Below, one piece after another: positions 54,841 through 63,114 of a stretch of 64,000 nt of DNA. The notes beneath the pieces were generated by a model. It saw only the letters and a program-made list of their open reading frames with translations. It had not been told where the DNA came from and did no database searches. The number at the start of each line of letters is the position of its first letter. The first letter of the stretch is position 1. The DNA lies in assembly GCF_015686655.1 (NCBI RefSeq), contig NZ_JADPMP010000010.1:124001-188000 (forward strand). The letters run 5' to 3'. The position numbers and the translations under genes are program-made. Source of the stretch: Pontibacter sp. FD36 (GTDB lineage: Bacteria; Bacteroidota; Bacteroidia; Cytophagales; Hymenobacteraceae).

Positions 54841-55746
54841 ATGTCGCGAAAACTGCTCCTTCTCTGGCTTTCATGTATGCTTCTGCTCCAACCCATGCAG
54901 GGCATGGCCGCTATACCTGACAGCACCAACGCAGCGCCAGACAAAGGACGTCTGCTGCTACTCGGCAGTGGCTTTACGGTTGGTTACACGGCCATGCTGG
55001 TTTCACTGAACAAGGCCTGGTATAGCGATCAGGAACGCACAAGTTTCCACTTCTTCAACGATAACCGCCAATGGAAGCAGATGGACAAAGCCGGTCATTT
55101 CTGGGGTGCCTTTCACCAGAGCCGTGCAGGTATAGACCTGCTGCGCTGGGCGGGCGTTCCTGACAAAAAAGCAATCTGGTACGGTGGCCTGACAGGTATA
55201 ATTCTACAAACGCCTATCGAGATATTCGACGGCTTTCAGTCTGACTATGGCGCCTCAGTGGGCGATGCGATTGCCAACACGGTGGGTTCGGCTGCGGTGG
55301 TAGCTCAGGAGCTAGCTTGGCGGGAGGTGCGCATCATGCCAAAGTTTTCTTTCCAGACCACCCGGTACGCCGAAGAGCGACCAAATGTACTGGGCAGCAC
55401 CCTGCCGGAGCAAGTGCTCAAAGACTACAACGGGCAGACCTACTGGCTTTCCGTCAATGTAGGCAGCTTTCTGAAAGAAGAAAGCAGGTACCCCAAGTGG
55501 CTGAGCATAGCGGTTGGCTATGGTGCACAAGGTATGGTATACAATGATCCGGAGCTGAACAAGGTACGCGGTTTCAATGCCCGCCGCCAGTTCTACCTCA
55601 GCCCTGACCTCAACCTGATGCATTTCAAAGGCCGCAGCAAAGTGCTCAACACTACGCTATACATGCTCAGCATCATCAAAATTCCGGCTCCCGCCTTGGA
55701 GTACAACCGCACAGACGGGCTGCGCTTCCATCCGGTATACTTCTAA
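54841..55746 (+). CDS. DUF2279 family exported protein
   Basis: A 301-residue protein with a hydrophobic signal peptide (RKLLLLWLSCMLLLQPMQGMA). The mature part has FFNDNRQWKQMDKAGHFWGAFHQSRAG near residues 69-95, with the DKAGH motif of DUF2279/YfiM-like proteins, then a hydrophobic GGLTGIILQTPIEIFDGFQ segment near 120. It is likely a membrane-associated or outer-membrane protein of unknown function. ATG at 54841 is preferred; the upstream GTG lies inside the -7 element. Confidence 0.8.
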   Translation: MSRKLLLLWLSCMLLLQPMQGMAAIPDSTNAAPDKGRLLLLGSGFTVGYTAMLVSLNKAWYSDQERTSFHFFNDNRQWKQMDKAGHFWGAFHQSRAGIDLLRWAGVPDKKAIWYGGLTGIILQTPIEIFDGFQSDYGASVGDAIANTVGSAAVVAQELAWREVRIMPKFSFQTTRYAEERPNVLGSTLPEQVLKDYNGQTYWLSVNVGSFLKEESRYPKWLSIAVGYGAQGMVYNDPELNKVRGFNARRQFYLSPDLNLMHFKGRSKVLNTTLYMLSIIKIPAPALEYNRTDGLRFHPVYF

Positions 55747-55776
55747 ATCGGCACGATTATTCCACCGCACAAATCG

Positions 55777-55784
55777 TATCTTTG
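55777..55784 (+). promoter_or_regulatory. -7 promoter element (TATCTTTG) of the DUF2027-Smr gene
   Basis: Exact TAnnTTTG match. The resulting leader of about 110 bases includes an inverted pair of AGGTATAGC words (55813-55821 and 55829-55837) able to form a 9-bp stem. Confidence 0.45.
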
Positions 55785-55898
55785 TGTAAAGTCAATTTGT
55801 ACTTGTATAATAAGGTATAGCAAACAACGCTATACCTCGGCACAGGCTTTATGCTTGTAACTTATGAACAACCACTAACGATAACGAGCAACGAAAAT

Positions 55899-56858
55899 AT
55901 GAACGTAGGAGATCGCGTGCGCCTGATGTCAGGACGAGAAGAAGGCATCATCACCCGCATACTGGATAATAACATTGTAGAGGTCGCCATCGACAACGAC
56001 TTCACTATACCTGTGTCACGTCGTGAGATTGTGTTGATTGCGCCGGAAGAAGCCAAGGCTTTCCGCAATACCGAGCCTGAGCCCTACGCAAAGCCAGCTG
56101 TCCGCAAGGAACCGCCGGCCCCCGTGTTGGCCGAAAAAGGCATTTACCTGGCCATGGTGCACCAGTCAGATGAGCTGTTGGCTGCCACAGTGGTAAACAA
56201 CACAGACTACGATGTGCTCTTTACAAGTGGCGAAGAGCGCAATAATCAATACCGCGGTTTGCAGAACGACAAGTTGGCCCCGAAGGCCAGCCGCGTAGTG
56301 AGCCACTACCACATGAAGGACTTCGAAAAGTGGCCGACACTGATCGTGCAGTTTTTGCAGCATCGCAATGGCAGTCCGAGCTTGTTTGAGCCAGTTACGA
56401 AGAAGGTGCAGTTCCGTGCCAACTCTTTCTACAAGAGCAAAAAGACCGCTCCGGTACTCAATAAAGAGGCCTATCTCTTCCAGCTTGACAGCAAACCTGT
56501 TGCCGTAGACACCGACAAGATAATAGAGCAACTCTCAGAGAAGCCAGCTGCACAGGAAAACGTGAAGGTGCAGGCACCCGAGCACGAAGTAGATCTGCAC
56601 ATTGACAAGCTGGTGGAAGACCACAACGGCATGAGCAACAGCGCCATGCTGAGGCTACAACTGGATCGTTTTCAGGATGCACTGGACCGCGCCATGGCCG
56701 CCAACATGCACGAGATTGTGTTTATTCACGGCTCAGGCAACGGCGTGCTCCGCAAGGAAATTCAAAAGATCCTGAGTCGCACCCCGGGCATCCGCTTCTT
56801 CGAAGACGCCAAAAAAGAAAAGTTCGGGTATGGCGCAACGTTAGTAAGACTTAGGTGA
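55899..56858 (+). CDS. DUF2027 domain protein with C-terminal Smr domain
   Basis: A 319-residue protein. An N-terminal KOW/SH3-like segment (MNVGDRVRLMSGREEGIITR) is followed by an immunoglobulin-like DUF2027 region (residues 80-190). The C-terminal Smr domain shows EVDLHIDKLVED near 229 and IVFIHGSGNGVLRKEIQKIL near 271, the LDLHG- and HGxGxG-type motifs of Smr nucleases related to the MutS2 C-terminus. MutS ATPase domains are absent. ATG at 55899 is chosen; an in-frame ATG at 55851 adds 16 residues without family character. Likely nucleic-acid binding; role unknown. Confidence 0.85.
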   Translation: MNVGDRVRLMSGREEGIITRILDNNIVEVAIDNDFTIPVSRREIVLIAPEEAKAFRNTEPEPYAKPAVRKEPPAPVLAEKGIYLAMVHQSDELLAATVVNNTDYDVLFTSGEERNNQYRGLQNDKLAPKASRVVSHYHMKDFEKWPTLIVQFLQHRNGSPSLFEPVTKKVQFRANSFYKSKKTAPVLNKEAYLFQLDSKPVAVDTDKIIEQLSEKPAAQENVKVQAPEHEVDLHIDKLVEDHNGMSNSAMLRLQLDRFQDALDRAMAANMHEIVFIHGSGNGVLRKEIQKILSRTPGIRFFEDAKKEKFGYGATLVRLR

Positions 56859-56866
56859 TTGCTAAA

Positions 56867-57019
56867 TTGTTGACGGTTAAATTGTTGGTATTTTTCAACA
56901 CGCATTTTGCTTCCCTCGATTTAAGTTCAGAAAGATTGCTCTGCCACAAAATGAATCATCGTGATTGGAACCATAAGCCCATTTCAACAATTTAACAATT
57001 TACCATCAACAATTAATCA
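56867..57019. repeat. inverted AATTGTTGA / CAACAATTTAA tract upstream of rnpB
   Basis: Left arm words AAATTGTTGACGGTTAAATTGTTGG (56872-56887 area) face right arm words CAACAATTTAACAATTTACCATCAACAATTAA (56985-57016). This is the CAACAATTAA-type low-complexity family also seen before pseB. Confidence 0.6.
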
Positions 57020-57027
57020 TACCTTTG
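57020..57027 (+). promoter_or_regulatory. -7 promoter element of rnpB (TACCTTTG)
   Basis: Exact TAnnTTTG match. Transcription would start about 57031-57032, a few bases before the P1 stem. The -33 region has only a TTTA. Confidence 0.6.
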
Positions 57028-57035
57028 CAGGTATA

Positions 57036-57444
57036 GAAAGCTTAACAGCAAGCCGTCTTATCGCTGCTCCCGCAAGGGAGGAGAGGAAAGTCCGGGCAAC
57101 ATAGAGCATCCTACTTCCTAACGGGAAGGGGCCTTCCGAGAGACGGGAAGGCTACAGCCAGTGCCACAGAAAATTACCGCCTCGGCTTCGGCCGCGGTAA
57201 GGGTGAAAAGGTGCGGTAAGAGCGCACCAGCGGCTGGGTGACCAGTCCGGCTGGGTAAACCTTAGGAGTTGAAAGACCAAATAGGCTGACAGCGTCTCGC
57301 TTCGGCGGGGCTAAGGGCTGCTCGTCCGATGTCAGTGGGTAGGTCGATGGAGCCTGTGCGCGAGTGCAGGCCTAGATAAATGATAAGACGTTGGGCTTCG
57401 GCCTGATGACAGAACCCGGCTTATAGGCTTGCTGTTAAACTTTT
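57036..57444 (+). ncRNA. rnpB: RNase P RNA, bacterial type A
   Basis: The catalytic RNA that trims tRNA 5' leaders. Ends pair as P1: TAACAGCAAGC at 57043-57053 with GCTTGCTGTTA at 57427-57437. Core signatures: GGAGAGGAAAGTCCGGGC (CR-I) near 57078, ACAGAAAATTACCGCC near 57167, GGTGAAAAGGTGCGGTAAGAGCGCACCAGC (CR-II/III) near 57203, AGATAAATGATAAG near 57372 and the closing ACAGAACCCGGCTTATAGGC (CR-V). Length about 400 bases fits type A. The exact 5' and 3' ends are estimates. Copy B of the composite repeat begins about 70 bases downstream. Confidence 0.95.
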
Positions 57445-57514
57445 CTTTCCTTTCTTAGATCATTTCTTCTTTTTTCTAGCGTAGAGTAGGTTGCAGGTAT
57501 AGCAAGTTTGATGT

Positions 57515-58062
57515 TTCATAGCTTGCCTTAGCCAGGCGGGCAGCTTTTGCCCTGGCCGGGCGGGCCTTACTTTTTGTCTTGACACAAAAAGTAAGCAAAA
57601 AAATCAAGACTCCCCAAACTCGCTGAACGCTCGAACAGTGGGTAGTCATTTGGGGGCACTTGGCACCTGAGTCTGTTTCATAGTTTCAGTGCGAGTTAGT
57701 CTTGCTATACCTGCCAGTGTTACGTCACAGATGCTACAAGGCTTATACCTGTGATAAGGCAGTAGCAGAGATTCCCCTCTTGGGAGATAGGGCTGCTCTG
57801 TCCGTAATTATCCCCTTGAGGGGATTATAGGGGTGTAAATTCGGTGCTAAATTGCCAGTAGCGGACTTATTCACGAACCATCCGCAGCCTCAACACCCCT
57901 CTGAGAGCTTCGCTCGAAAGTTACGACACGCGTCTCACTTGTCCTCAAGGGGAGAACTTGCTGGAACTTAATGGCCTTACCCCTTTGAAGGGTGCAGCCG
58001 GACGACAATCGTGCACGAAAATCCTGTAAATCCATAAATCCTGTAAATCCTGATTCAGACAA
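57515..58062 (-). repeat. composite dispersed repeat, copy B (after rnpB)
   Basis: The reverse complement of 57515-58016 aligns with 28284-28780, including the perfect hairpin CTTACTTTTTGT/ACAAAAAGTAAG, the CCCAAGAGGGGAATC segment, CCCCTCAAGGGG and GAGCGAAGCTCTCAGAG. The outer edge (58017-58062) has tandem AAATCCTGTAAATCC units and GATTCAGACAA, related to words at the edge of copy A. The stretch 57445-58101 holds no gene. Confidence 0.8.
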
Positions 58063-58073
58063 GCTCTTCTTCG

Positions 58074-58081
58074 TATCTTTG
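58074..58081 (+). promoter_or_regulatory. -7 promoter element (TATCTTTG) of the zinc-site protein gene
   Basis: Exact TAnnTTTG match 20 bases before the ATG at 58102; leader predicted near 16 bases. It sits at the outer edge of repeat copy B. Confidence 0.5.
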
Positions 58082-58101
58082 CACCCTCAAATGACGCGAT
58101 T

Positions 58102-59094
58102 ATGACTGAGTTGAAATTATACGACCCGTTCCCGAACATGCAGTTCAGCGAGAAGCACTGCTTTTTGTGCGGGGCACATACCGAACCTGAAAACCGAACC
58201 CCAGTATTTGCTACCTGGCTGCAGGACAGGTATAACCTGCGCGATAAAGAGCTACTCATGCTCGACAAGAGCGTCAGCACCTACGGTGAACTCACCATCC
58301 CCTGCTGCGACCACTGCCATACCCATCATGTTATTCCGCTTGAGGAAGAAATAGCCAAAGCCACAGAAACAGGTTTGGACGGACTGCAGGCGCTGGAGCC
58401 GAAAAAGCTGTTCCAGTGGATTGGTAAGATGTATTATGGTACGCTGATCACGGAGCTGATCAAGGAGGCGGATCCGCTGATCATGCCGCAAAACCCGGTG
58501 AGTGAGAACCCAAAAATGCTGGGCAAATTCCGCGAATTCTTCAAGGTGCTGCAATCTATGCGGGTGCCGATGGAGTTTTCCGATTTTCTACCCTGCTCCC
58601 TGTTTATACTGGAGGTGAGCCCTACGGAAGATGAGCTGCCTTTTGAATACCAAGACGAGCTGACGACCATGGCCTTTAGCATCAAGCTGGGACCTGTCGT
58701 GCTTGTGTGCACGCTCCTCGACAATGGCATCATTGGCAGAGCCCTTGGCAAACTTTACCGCCTGACCCAGGGCCAACAGCTGCATCCGGTACAGGTAGCT
58801 GAGTTTAAAGCGCGTGTATTCTATGCGGCCTATATCTTTAATGTAGTGCCCGAGTACTTTGAGCGACCACTTAAGCCGGAGGATACGCATATTATCCTTG
58901 ACACCATAATAGATGATGTGACGAACGAGATTTTCAACCCCTGGGAGTTGACTGCTTATGCCCATATGTTAGAGGAAATGCTCAAACCCTGGGACATCCG
59001 CGAAAGTGAGATACTCGCTGAACCTGGCAAACCACTAAGTTTTCTGTTGGATGAGCAGCAAAACCTCAAACCAATGGAGCATTTTCAGAAATAA
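58102..59094 (+). CDS. unknown protein with an N-terminal HNH-like zinc site
   Basis: A 330-residue cytosolic protein. Two cysteine pairs, Cys20-x2-Cys23 (HCFLCG) and Cys69-x2-Cys72 (PCCDHCHTHH), with nearby His73-His76, form a likely zinc ribbon like those framing HNH nucleases. I see no classic HNH catalytic motif after the second pair, so a nuclease role is not shown. The remaining 250 residues are mostly helical with no family I recognise. It is monocistronic: promoter 20 bases upstream, strong terminator 35 bases downstream. Confidence 0.75.
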   Translation: MTELKLYDPFPNMQFSEKHCFLCGAHTEPENRTPVFATWLQDRYNLRDKELLMLDKSVSTYGELTIPCCDHCHTHHVIPLEEEIAKATETGLDGLQALEPKKLFQWIGKMYYGTLITELIKEADPLIMPQNPVSENPKMLGKFREFFKVLQSMRVPMEFSDFLPCSLFILEVSPTEDELPFEYQDELTTMAFSIKLGPVVLVCTLLDNGIIGRALGKLYRLTQGQQLHPVQVAEFKARVFYAAYIFNVVPEYFERPLKPEDTHIILDTIIDDVTNEIFNPWELTAYAHMLEEMLKPWDIRESEILAEPGKPLSFLLDEQQNLKPMEHFQK

Positions 59095-59128
59095 GCTGAA
59101 TCCGTTTCGTTTTATACCTGCTCCAAAC

Positions 59129-59168
59129 AAAAAAGAGCTCCCCGGCCTGTGCTGGGGAGCTCTTTTTT
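59129..59168. terminator. terminator after the zinc-site protein gene
   Basis: A 17-base stem (AAAAAAGAGCTCCCCGGC against GCTGGGGAGCTCTTTTTT, one wobble) with a 4-5 base loop, between convergent genes; works in both directions. Confidence 0.88.
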
Positions 59169-59187
59169 GTTTGTGACCTATTAAAGT

Positions 59188-59898
59188 CTACTGCTCTATC
59201 ACAAAACTCACGTTAACATTAGAAGTCACCGTCACTTCCCCTCCTGCTATGGACGGACCGCCACTTTGTGCCATTTCCATATCCATCGACATTTTCGCAT
59301 AGCCTATCCGCGGAGAGCCGTTAGAAGAATGTTCGTTGATGGAATATACCTTACCCACTTTTGCACCTAGTTCAGCTGTCAGGGCATTGGCTTTTTGTTT
59401 GGCGTCGGCCACCGCTTTCTTGCGGGCTTCAGCACGGTGCTTCTCAATGTCTGAAACTCTGAAATAGATGTTATCGATGCGATTCACCCCATTGTCGTAC
59501 AAACCTGAAAGCAGTTCGTCAAACCTGTTGATTTTTCTGATAACAATGGTCATGGTTTTCTGCGCCATGTAAAATTCAGGCTGTGCTTTCCCAAATTCGT
59601 TACCTGAATAGATAGGCTGCAGGTTCACAAAAGAAGTCTGGATATCTTTGGCATCCACGCCCTGCTTGCGCAGGTAGGCAATAATAGCGGCGGCTTGCTT
59701 ATCAGTTTGCTTCCGGGCCTGATCCAGGGTCTTCTCACGTGTTTCCACTCCTAGGCTTATCACGACTTCATTTGGTTCAAGTTTCACCTCCCCTATTCCG
59801 TTCACACTGATAAGCGGAGGCATGATCTGTTGCTGGGCCATTGCCGGAAACATAGCTGCCAGCAAAAACACAAGGGCGATAAAAGATACTTTTTTCAT
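59188..59898 (-). CDS. SIMPL domain (DUF541) exported protein
   Basis: A 236-residue periplasmic or envelope protein. Signal peptide KKVSFIALVFLLAAMFPAMA, then the SIMPL domain: ISVNGIGEVKLEPNEVVISLGVET near 31-54, helices with repeated Lys/Gln, and a C-terminal VTVTSNVNVSFVIEQ strand pair. E. coli YggE is the best-known relative, linked to oxidative-stress tolerance; the molecular role is unknown. Single gene. Confidence 0.9.
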   Translation of the reverse strand: MKKVSFIALVFLLAAMFPAMAQQQIMPPLISVNGIGEVKLEPNEVVISLGVETREKTLDQARKQTDKQAAAIIAYLRKQGVDAKDIQTSFVNLQPIYSGNEFGKAQPEFYMAQKTMTIVIRKINRFDELLSGLYDNGVNRIDNIYFRVSDIEKHRAEARKKAVADAKQKANALTAELGAKVGKVYSINEHSSNGSPRIGYAKMSMDMEMAQSGGPSIAGGEVTVTSNVNVSFVIEQ

Positions 59899-59997
59899 AG
59901 TATTGAATAAAAAAGGTTAGAAACACTCTGGTAAATATAGCTACTTGCTATATAGAACCAATTACAAAGGCCGTACCAGAAATGAATTTGCACAAAA

Positions 59998-60026
59998 AAA
60001 CCCTTCACGATTTAAGCGAAGGGTTT
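59998..60026 (-). terminator. terminator after the 102-residue protein gene
   Basis: Arms AAACCCTTC and GAAGGGTTT with an 11-base loop; the A run at 59994-60000 gives a T tail on the minus strand. Confidence 0.7.
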
Positions 60027-60046
60027 CTATTAGCATGAGTTGCTTA

Positions 60047-60355
60047 CTAAGCCTCTAAATCAAAATCCTGGTCAGCTACATATTTGGCTACCAGCACAGC
60101 GCCCAGTGTCACAGCACCAGCCGTCAGGATAAGCTGTGTGGTGCTCATGCGGCGGGCACCCTGCAGCACCAGTTTTCCAACATCGTGCAATAGCTCAGGC
60201 AGTTTATCGTGTTTGCCCTGGAACACATGCATAGCTGACTCCACTGTTTTGGACATATCATGTGGCTGTAGAAGTTTGAGAGCACTTTGTTCCTTCTTGC
60301 CCTGGCTTTGTCCGCCATTGCCGGCATTCTGGTTGCTCTTGTTATCGTTTTCCAT
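60047..60355 (-). CDS. small single-pass membrane protein
   Basis: A 102-residue protein. The first 30 residues are polar (Asn/Gly/Gln/Lys, likely disordered), the middle is amphipathic helix (LPELLHDVGKLVLQGARRM), and one transmembrane helix spans about 73-94 (TQLILTAGAVTLGAVLVAKYVA), followed by an acidic tail. A plausible stress-type membrane protein, but no family is recognised. It has its own terminator. Confidence 0.65.
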   Translation of the reverse strand: MENDNKSNQNAGNGGQSQGKKEQSALKLLQPHDMSKTVESAMHVFQGKHDKLPELLHDVGKLVLQGARRMSTTQLILTAGAVTLGAVLVAKYVADQDFDLEA

Positions 60356-60430
60356 AGTTATACTCGGTTTCGTTTAGGTATTAAGTTCAAGTGATTTTCT
60401 TATACGGCATTATGCGCGACAGGATATGAC

Positions 60431-60706
60431 CTACCCCTCTGCACGACCACCGTACTTGGTGATCATCTCGCTCATGCGCTGCATCAGACTGTCGGCGCTG
60501 ATCATCATACTGGCCGGAAATCCTACTGACAGGTCACTGATCTCAAGCGACTTTGCCTCAGGATTATAGTTGAAATTGGCATTGACACCCTTCTCTTTTA
60601 TGCGTCCGCTGTTGCCCTGTAAGTTCATGCCATAGGTCTGAAGTTTGCTTTTCAGTTCATTGTAAGCCTCAGGCGTTACGCCGGTATATAGTGCTCTTTT
60701 TGACAT
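60431..60706 (-). CDS. small conserved protein, unknown
   Basis: A 91-residue soluble protein with mixed strands and helices (KRALYTGVTPEAYNELKSKL; LEISDLSVGFPASMMISADSLMQRM). No signal peptide or membrane helix. The regular alternation of hydrophobic residues supports a real compact domain. It lies 75 bases upstream of the membrane protein gene on the same strand. Function unknown. Confidence 0.6.
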   Translation of the reverse strand: MSKRALYTGVTPEAYNELKSKLQTYGMNLQGNSGRIKEKGVNANFNYNPEAKSLEISDLSVGFPASMMISADSLMQRMSEMITKYGGRAEG

Positions 60707-60852
60707 AGTGTTTATCTCTTTTATGGATGAAAGTATAACGGCACAAGATAAGACGAAGTTTACAAAAGTTACCGCTCGTTATCTGCAGGAATCACCTGCC
60801 AGGGCATCAAAAGTGGGAACGATGTAGAACTTCCACTTTTTCGAAAAATAAT

Positions 60853-60883
60853 TTTGCATACTAAAAATCAGCTTGTATATTTG
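60853..60883 (+). promoter_or_regulatory. promoter of tRNA-Glu (TTTG-N19-TATATTTG)
   Basis: TTTG at 60853-60856 and TATATTTG at 60876-60883, separated by exactly 19 bases, the best promoter in the window. Start expected near 60888. Confidence 0.85.
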
Positions 60884-60903
60884 CACCCGCAATACAGTAG
60901 AAC

Positions 60904-60975
60904 GGTCCGTTCGTCTAGGGGTTAGGACTCCAGATTTTCATTCTGGCAACAGGGGTTCGATTCCCCTACGGACTA
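60904..60975 (+). tRNA. tRNA-Glu (anticodon TTC)
   Basis: A 72-base cloverleaf. Acceptor stem GGTCCGT (60904-60910) pairs with ACGGACT (60968-60974) with a G-T first pair; discriminator A at 60975; no encoded CCA. Anticodon stem CCAGA/TCTGG encloses the TTTTCAT loop, giving anticodon TTC (Glu). The T arm is AGGGGTTCGATTCCCCT. Single tRNA transcript with consensus promoter and strong terminator. Confidence 0.96.
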
Positions 60976-60977
60976 CT

Positions 60978-61016
60978 GAAAAGCCGGTTCAGGTATATCT
61001 GAACCGGCTTTTTTTA
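60978..61016 (+). terminator. terminator after tRNA-Glu
   Basis: Arms AAAAGCCGGTTCAG and CTGAACCGGCTTTT perfectly paired with a short GTATAT loop, then a T run; begins only three bases after the tRNA. Confidence 0.9.
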
Positions 61017-61057
61017 TGCTCTTTGCTTACTCTTCAGAATTTGTCATTGCATAAAAA

Positions 61058-61095
61058 GTAACGCACCACTGCGACAGGTTGCAATGGTGCGTTAC
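61058..61095 (-). terminator. terminator after the long PLP enzyme gene
   Basis: Perfect 11-base arms GTAACGCACCA (61058-61068) and TGGTGCGTTAC (61085-61095); the A run at 61053-61057 gives a T tail on the minus strand. Confidence 0.8.
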
Positions 61096-61102
61096 AGAAA
61101 GC

Positions 61103-62947
61103 TTAAATCTGCTCTACGAAATCTAAAAATACCTTTTTATGCAGTTCAAGGTCCATGTCAGGAGATAATGCTACGCGGGCAATATAGTCCTTGTCGTCTT
61201 CTTTCGTTGTCCCTTGAGTAGATGTTGCAGGTATTGTCCAATAACATCCTTTCAGTTGCCCGTAGCTCACGCAGTATTTACTTTCCTGGGGAATTTCTTC
61301 GATCATTAAATTGATCAGTTTCAAATTCAACTCCCTTTTATAGGCCTCCCTTTCTGCATCGGTATCCCCTTTCGTAGGAAGATCCAGTGAAAACACGGAT
61401 GGCGTAAATCCTTCCTGCGCCAGTTCTTCTGAAACGAAATTGATTTTAGCCGCTGGCAAAACCTCTTTGATAAAGTTCACATAGTCACGTGTGTTCTTAT
61501 AAGCATCTGCAATTCGCTGATTCATGGAAGGCAGCTGCTCTGCCAGTATCTCCATCTGAAGATCAGTAGCTTCGTTATCGCAGAGTATCAGGTGTTTTTC
61601 TATTTTTTCGAGCAAAGCTTCGGCCTTTTTGTTTGCTACACAGTAGCCGGCAGTAACTTTCCCGCCACTCGGAAATTTCGATCCGCTCACATAGGATATT
61701 GTCCTGACCGTGGAGAGTATACCGTCTTCACTTGCGAACTGCACATTCGGGCAAAATGTCTGATCTAGGATAAAGACCGGATCGATCGCAACCTCACCGG
61801 ATGCAGTCCTGCGCTTTTTACTTAAGACATCTCTTAATTTTTGAAGATCCGGGACCTCAACCCTCGGGTTTGTTGGAATCTCAGCGATGATGTAAGGGAC
61901 AGCATCCTGGCTGGCAATCCTGTCCAGTACGGTATCAATGCTTTGAACCATGTCGTGCTCCCCATCAACGAGTAAGTCCACCACTTCAACATTATCCAAA
62001 CAAGCAGCTACTCGTCTTGCCTGGTCGTTTGTTCCACCATAGCAATTGGGGGGAACAACAAATCGGATACCCTTGCCTTTATGTCTTTCCAGGGCCTCGT
62101 GCACCAGCCCCATCATAATGGCATACTGCATAGACAGGCCGGATGAAGCAACAAGTGCTTTTGTATTAGTACCGGTGATCTTTCTGATTGACTCTACTAC
62201 ACGGGCTTTGTTCGTGGCAACATCACGCTGCTTATGATCAGAAGAAGGTTTTCCTGTCAGCTGCTGCAGGGCAGCAAAACTATTGGCCGGCGTCATGGCG
62301 ATGGTTTCTCTTCTTCGCACATGCTGAATTTCAGAGATATAGGGCTCGTTTCGTTCCCCATTCACCAATAAGATACTTCCAAACTGAGAGTGAACCTGGA
62401 CAAAGAAGTCTATAGTCGGGTTGAGGTCCACTTTCCCAATCTCATCTTCTTGCGATATGAAAATGGTACTACCATCAAACTTAGAAACCTCTTCTATTTT
62501 CTCAACCTGCTTTAAGTCAAATTTATAACCATAAACTTGCTTCAGCACTTCAGCATCGAAGGCATCCGGCAACTCGCCGGTATAAAGGACCTGTGTGTTC
62601 TTACGATCCAGTAAGTTTTTTCTGAGAACTGCTAAAACAGGAACCGTTCTGGAAGAAAAGCTGATAACATTCTCCGGTTTCAGATTATTCAACTTGGCAA
62701 TACTCCATTCCAGTACAGAAGATAAGGGGTGCCCTAACCGAATATAATCGAATGCAGTGGGCAATTCACTGAGCGCTGTTGTTTCAGAATTGCTTTCCTT
62801 GTACAGTTTTTCAAACTGCTCTAAGAATTGGGTTTTGGCTAACTGTTCATTGTAAATATCCAGTCGGTGGGTAGTGAGCTTCAACCAATCGGCTGGCATA
62901 TTTTCTAATACACCTTGTATATAATGAAGCACTTTATTTCCTTCCAT
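61103..62947 (-). CDS. long PLP-dependent enzyme of the Cys/Met metabolism superfamily
   Basis: A 614-residue protein, much longer than cystathionine synthases/lyases (about 390). The C-terminal two thirds look like fold-type I PLP domains: LVASSGLSMQYAIMMGLVHEAL near 262, PNCYGGTNDQARR near 296, FILDQTFCPNVQ near 382 and the likely PLP lysine in SYVSGSKFPSGGKVTAGY near 408-420. The first 220 residues resemble a degenerate second half (HPLSSVLEWSIAKLNNLKPENVISFSS) and could be a partly decayed duplicate. ATG at 62947 is preferred over 62980. Substrate unknown; possibly amino-acid elimination or gamma-substitution. Confidence 0.75.
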   Translation of the reverse strand: MEGNKVLHYIQGVLENMPADWLKLTTHRLDIYNEQLAKTQFLEQFEKLYKESNSETTALSELPTAFDYIRLGHPLSSVLEWSIAKLNNLKPENVISFSSRTVPVLAVLRKNLLDRKNTQVLYTGELPDAFDAEVLKQVYGYKFDLKQVEKIEEVSKFDGSTIFISQEDEIGKVDLNPTIDFFVQVHSQFGSILLVNGERNEPYISEIQHVRRRETIAMTPANSFAALQQLTGKPSSDHKQRDVATNKARVVESIRKITGTNTKALVASSGLSMQYAIMMGLVHEALERHKGKGIRFVVPPNCYGGTNDQARRVAACLDNVEVVDLLVDGEHDMVQSIDTVLDRIASQDAVPYIIAEIPTNPRVEVPDLQKLRDVLSKKRRTASGEVAIDPVFILDQTFCPNVQFASEDGILSTVRTISYVSGSKFPSGGKVTAGYCVANKKAEALLEKIEKHLILCDNEATDLQMEILAEQLPSMNQRIADAYKNTRDYVNFIKEVLPAAKINFVSEELAQEGFTPSVFSLDLPTKGDTDAEREAYKRELNLKLINLMIEEIPQESKYCVSYGQLKGCYWTIPATSTQGTTKEDDKDYIARVALSPDMDLELHKKVFLDFVEQI

Positions 62948-63114
62948 AATTTTTATCTTGAGATAAGCTATAAAATACAAAGTAGTAGAAAATATAACTT
63001 CCTGCCTAGCTTTAAACTGATTGAGAAGATGCCAAACTACTACTGTTGTTTATTAGAGGTCTTCAACACCAAAGGAGGCTACCGCATAACCTTCTGTAAA
63101 AGAAAAGGACAAGC

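Noticed and set aside
58091..58101. ATG at 58091 as alternative start of the zinc-site protein
   Set aside because: Not in frame with the 58102 start; the frame is short.
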